NCBI GenBank assembly: GCA_050175615.1
Contig: JBFXIU010000154.1
Span: forward strand, 1 to 8,002
Direction: 5' to 3'
DNA: 8,002 bases
DNA from: CAYXXZ01 sp050175615
GTDB taxonomy: Bacteria; Pseudomonadota; Gammaproteobacteria; Pseudomonadales; Porticoccaceae
Shown here: positions 6,995 to 8,002 of the stretch, one piece after another
Numbering within the stretch: the first letter of the stretch is position 1
How the letters are laid out: each line of letters begins with the position of its first letter
Translations under genes and position numbers: made by a program
The notes under the pieces: generated by a model
Databases searched by the model: none
The model's input: the letters and a program-made list of their open reading frames with translations, nothing else
What the model was told of the DNA's origin: nothing

Positions 6995-7975
6995 ATGACC
7001 AGCACAGACCTTACTCCGGTTAAACGTTCCCGCCGCAGAGATGCCGGTGAAAAACTGCGCGGTGCCGATAAGGTCGAAAAAATACCTGTCAAGGTGATTG
7101 CTTCAGATGCTGTGTTGCGCAAGCCTGACTGGTTGCGGGTGAAAATCAGCGCTTCGCCCCAAGTCGACCGTATTAAAAGTATTCTGCGCAAAAACAAGCT
7201 GGCCACTGTGTGTGAGGAAGCCTCTTGCCCCAATCTCAGCGAGTGCTTTGGTGGGGGTACTGCCACATTCATGATTATGGGGGAGATTTGTACCAGGCGC
7301 TGCCCCTTCTGCGATGTCGGCCATGGCAAGCCATTGCCCTTGGATGAAAATGAGCCCCGTCATTTGGCGTCAGCCATCGCCGAGATGGCTTTGAAGTATG
7401 TGGTTATTACCTCGGTAGACAGGGATGATCTCAGGGATGGCGGAGCCGCCCATTTCGCCAACTGCATTCGCGAGGCGCGGCTTCTATCCCCGGCATTGCA
7501 GATCGAAATCCTCGTGCCGGATTTCCGCGGTCGTATGGAACCTGCCCTGGACATTCTCAGCGAAACTCCGCCGGATGTTTTCAACCACAATCTGGAAACG
7601 GTTCCCCGTTTGTACCGCGAAGCCCGCCCCGGCGCTAACTACGCCTGGTCGTTGACCTTAATGAAGGAGTACAGCGCCAGAAACCCCGATGTGCCGACCA
7701 AGTCCGGTCTGATGGTAGGTTTAGGGGAAACCAAAGAAGAAATGTTTCGCGTCCTTGACGATCTGCGCAGCCACAATGTCGACATGCTTACAATCGGCCA
7801 GTACCTCGCCCCCTCGAAAAACCACTTGCCGGTGGCTCGCTTTGTCCACCCGGACGAATTTGCTGAATATGCCGACTACGCCTATTCCATAGGCTTCAAG
7901 CATGCGGCATCCGTACCACTGGTGCGTTCGTCCTACCATGCCGACAAGCAGGCACGGGGCGAGAATATCAATTAA
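6995..7975 (+). CDS. lipA: Lipoyl synthase LipA (radical SAM)
   Basis: Radical S-adenosylmethionine enzyme that inserts two sulfur atoms into protein-bound octanoyl groups to make lipoyl groups, acting after LipB. The 326-residue product (E. coli: 321) has a basic N-terminal extension and then the auxiliary [4Fe-4S] cluster motif CEEASCPNLSEC (C73, C78, C84). The radical SAM motif CTRRCPFC follows (C99, C103, C106). Other family blocks are VVITSVDRDDLRDGGA, VFNHNLETVPRLY, TKSGLMVGLGET and IGQYLAPSKNHLPV. The C-terminal RSSY motif (residues 311-314) supplies the serine ligand of the auxiliary cluster. All expected ligands are present, so the enzyme looks intact. The last 27 bases of the window after its stop show no recognisable terminator or gene. 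Confidence 0.97.
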   Translation: MTSTDLTPVKRSRRRDAGEKLRGADKVEKIPVKVIASDAVLRKPDWLRVKISASPQVDRIKSILRKNKLATVCEEASCPNLSECFGGGTATFMIMGEICTRRCPFCDVGHGKPLPLDENEPRHLASAIAEMALKYVVITSVDRDDLRDGGAAHFANCIREARLLSPALQIEILVPDFRGRMEPALDILSETPPDVFNHNLETVPRLYREARPGANYAWSLTLMKEYSARNPDVPTKSGLMVGLGETKEEMFRVLDDLRSHNVDMLTIGQYLAPSKNHLPVARFVHPDEFAEYADYAYSIGFKHAASVPLVRSSYHADKQARGENIN

Positions 7976-8002
7976 ACCTGAAGTGTCGATTTTAACAAGA
8001 GC

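Noticed and set aside
7976..8002. Possible terminator or next gene after lipA
   Set aside because: Only 27 bases are available, with no hairpin, T-run or start signal that could be supported.

Overview
The window is a gene-dense, single-strand (+) block from a gammaproteobacterial chromosome. In order it carries mrdA (PBP2, 5'-truncated by the window edge), mrdB/rodA, mltB, rlpA, dacA, ybeD, lipB and lipA. Every gene was recognised from family motifs in its translation. The order, with an mltB-type transglycosylase between rodA and rlpA, matches the arrangement known in Pseudomonas (pbpA-rodA-sltB1-rlpA-dacC-DUF493-lipB-lipA). Escherichia coli has no mltB at this place. A Pseudomonas-like or Cellvibrio-like marine or soil gammaproteobacterium is therefore likely, but the genus cannot be fixed from the sequence alone.

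Positions 1-4645 form a peptidoglycan module. PBP2 (transpeptidase) and RodA (SEDS glycosyltransferase) build the lateral wall. MltB and RlpA are two lytic transglycosylases, one predicted to be periplasmic and one an outer-membrane lipoprotein. The genes are tightly packed: mrdA/mrdB overlap by 17 bp, mrdB/mltB are 21 bp apart, and mltB/rlpA overlap by 8 bp with a GTG start.

Positions 4646-4756 are the only real intergenic gap (111 bp). It holds a candidate extended -10 promoter and an imperfect inverted repeat whose right arm contains the dacA ribosome binding site. It may separate an upstream transcription unit from a downstream one.

Positions 4757-7975 hold dacA (D,D-carboxypeptidase PBP5/6), ybeD (small DUF493 protein), lipB (octanoyltransferase) and lipA (lipoyl synthase). 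dacA/ybeD and ybeD/lipB share 4-bp stop/start overlaps (ATGA, GTGA), which suggests translational coupling. lipB and lipA are the two steps of endogenous lipoate synthesis. The last 27 bases after lipA show nothing recognisable.

I see no mobile element, CRISPR array, tRNA, rRNA or defence system, and no evidence of an undescribed system. This is a conserved housekeeping locus. The points most worth a second look are the dacA leader structure, the coupled unknown ybeD, the long tail of LipB and the missing lipobox of MltB.
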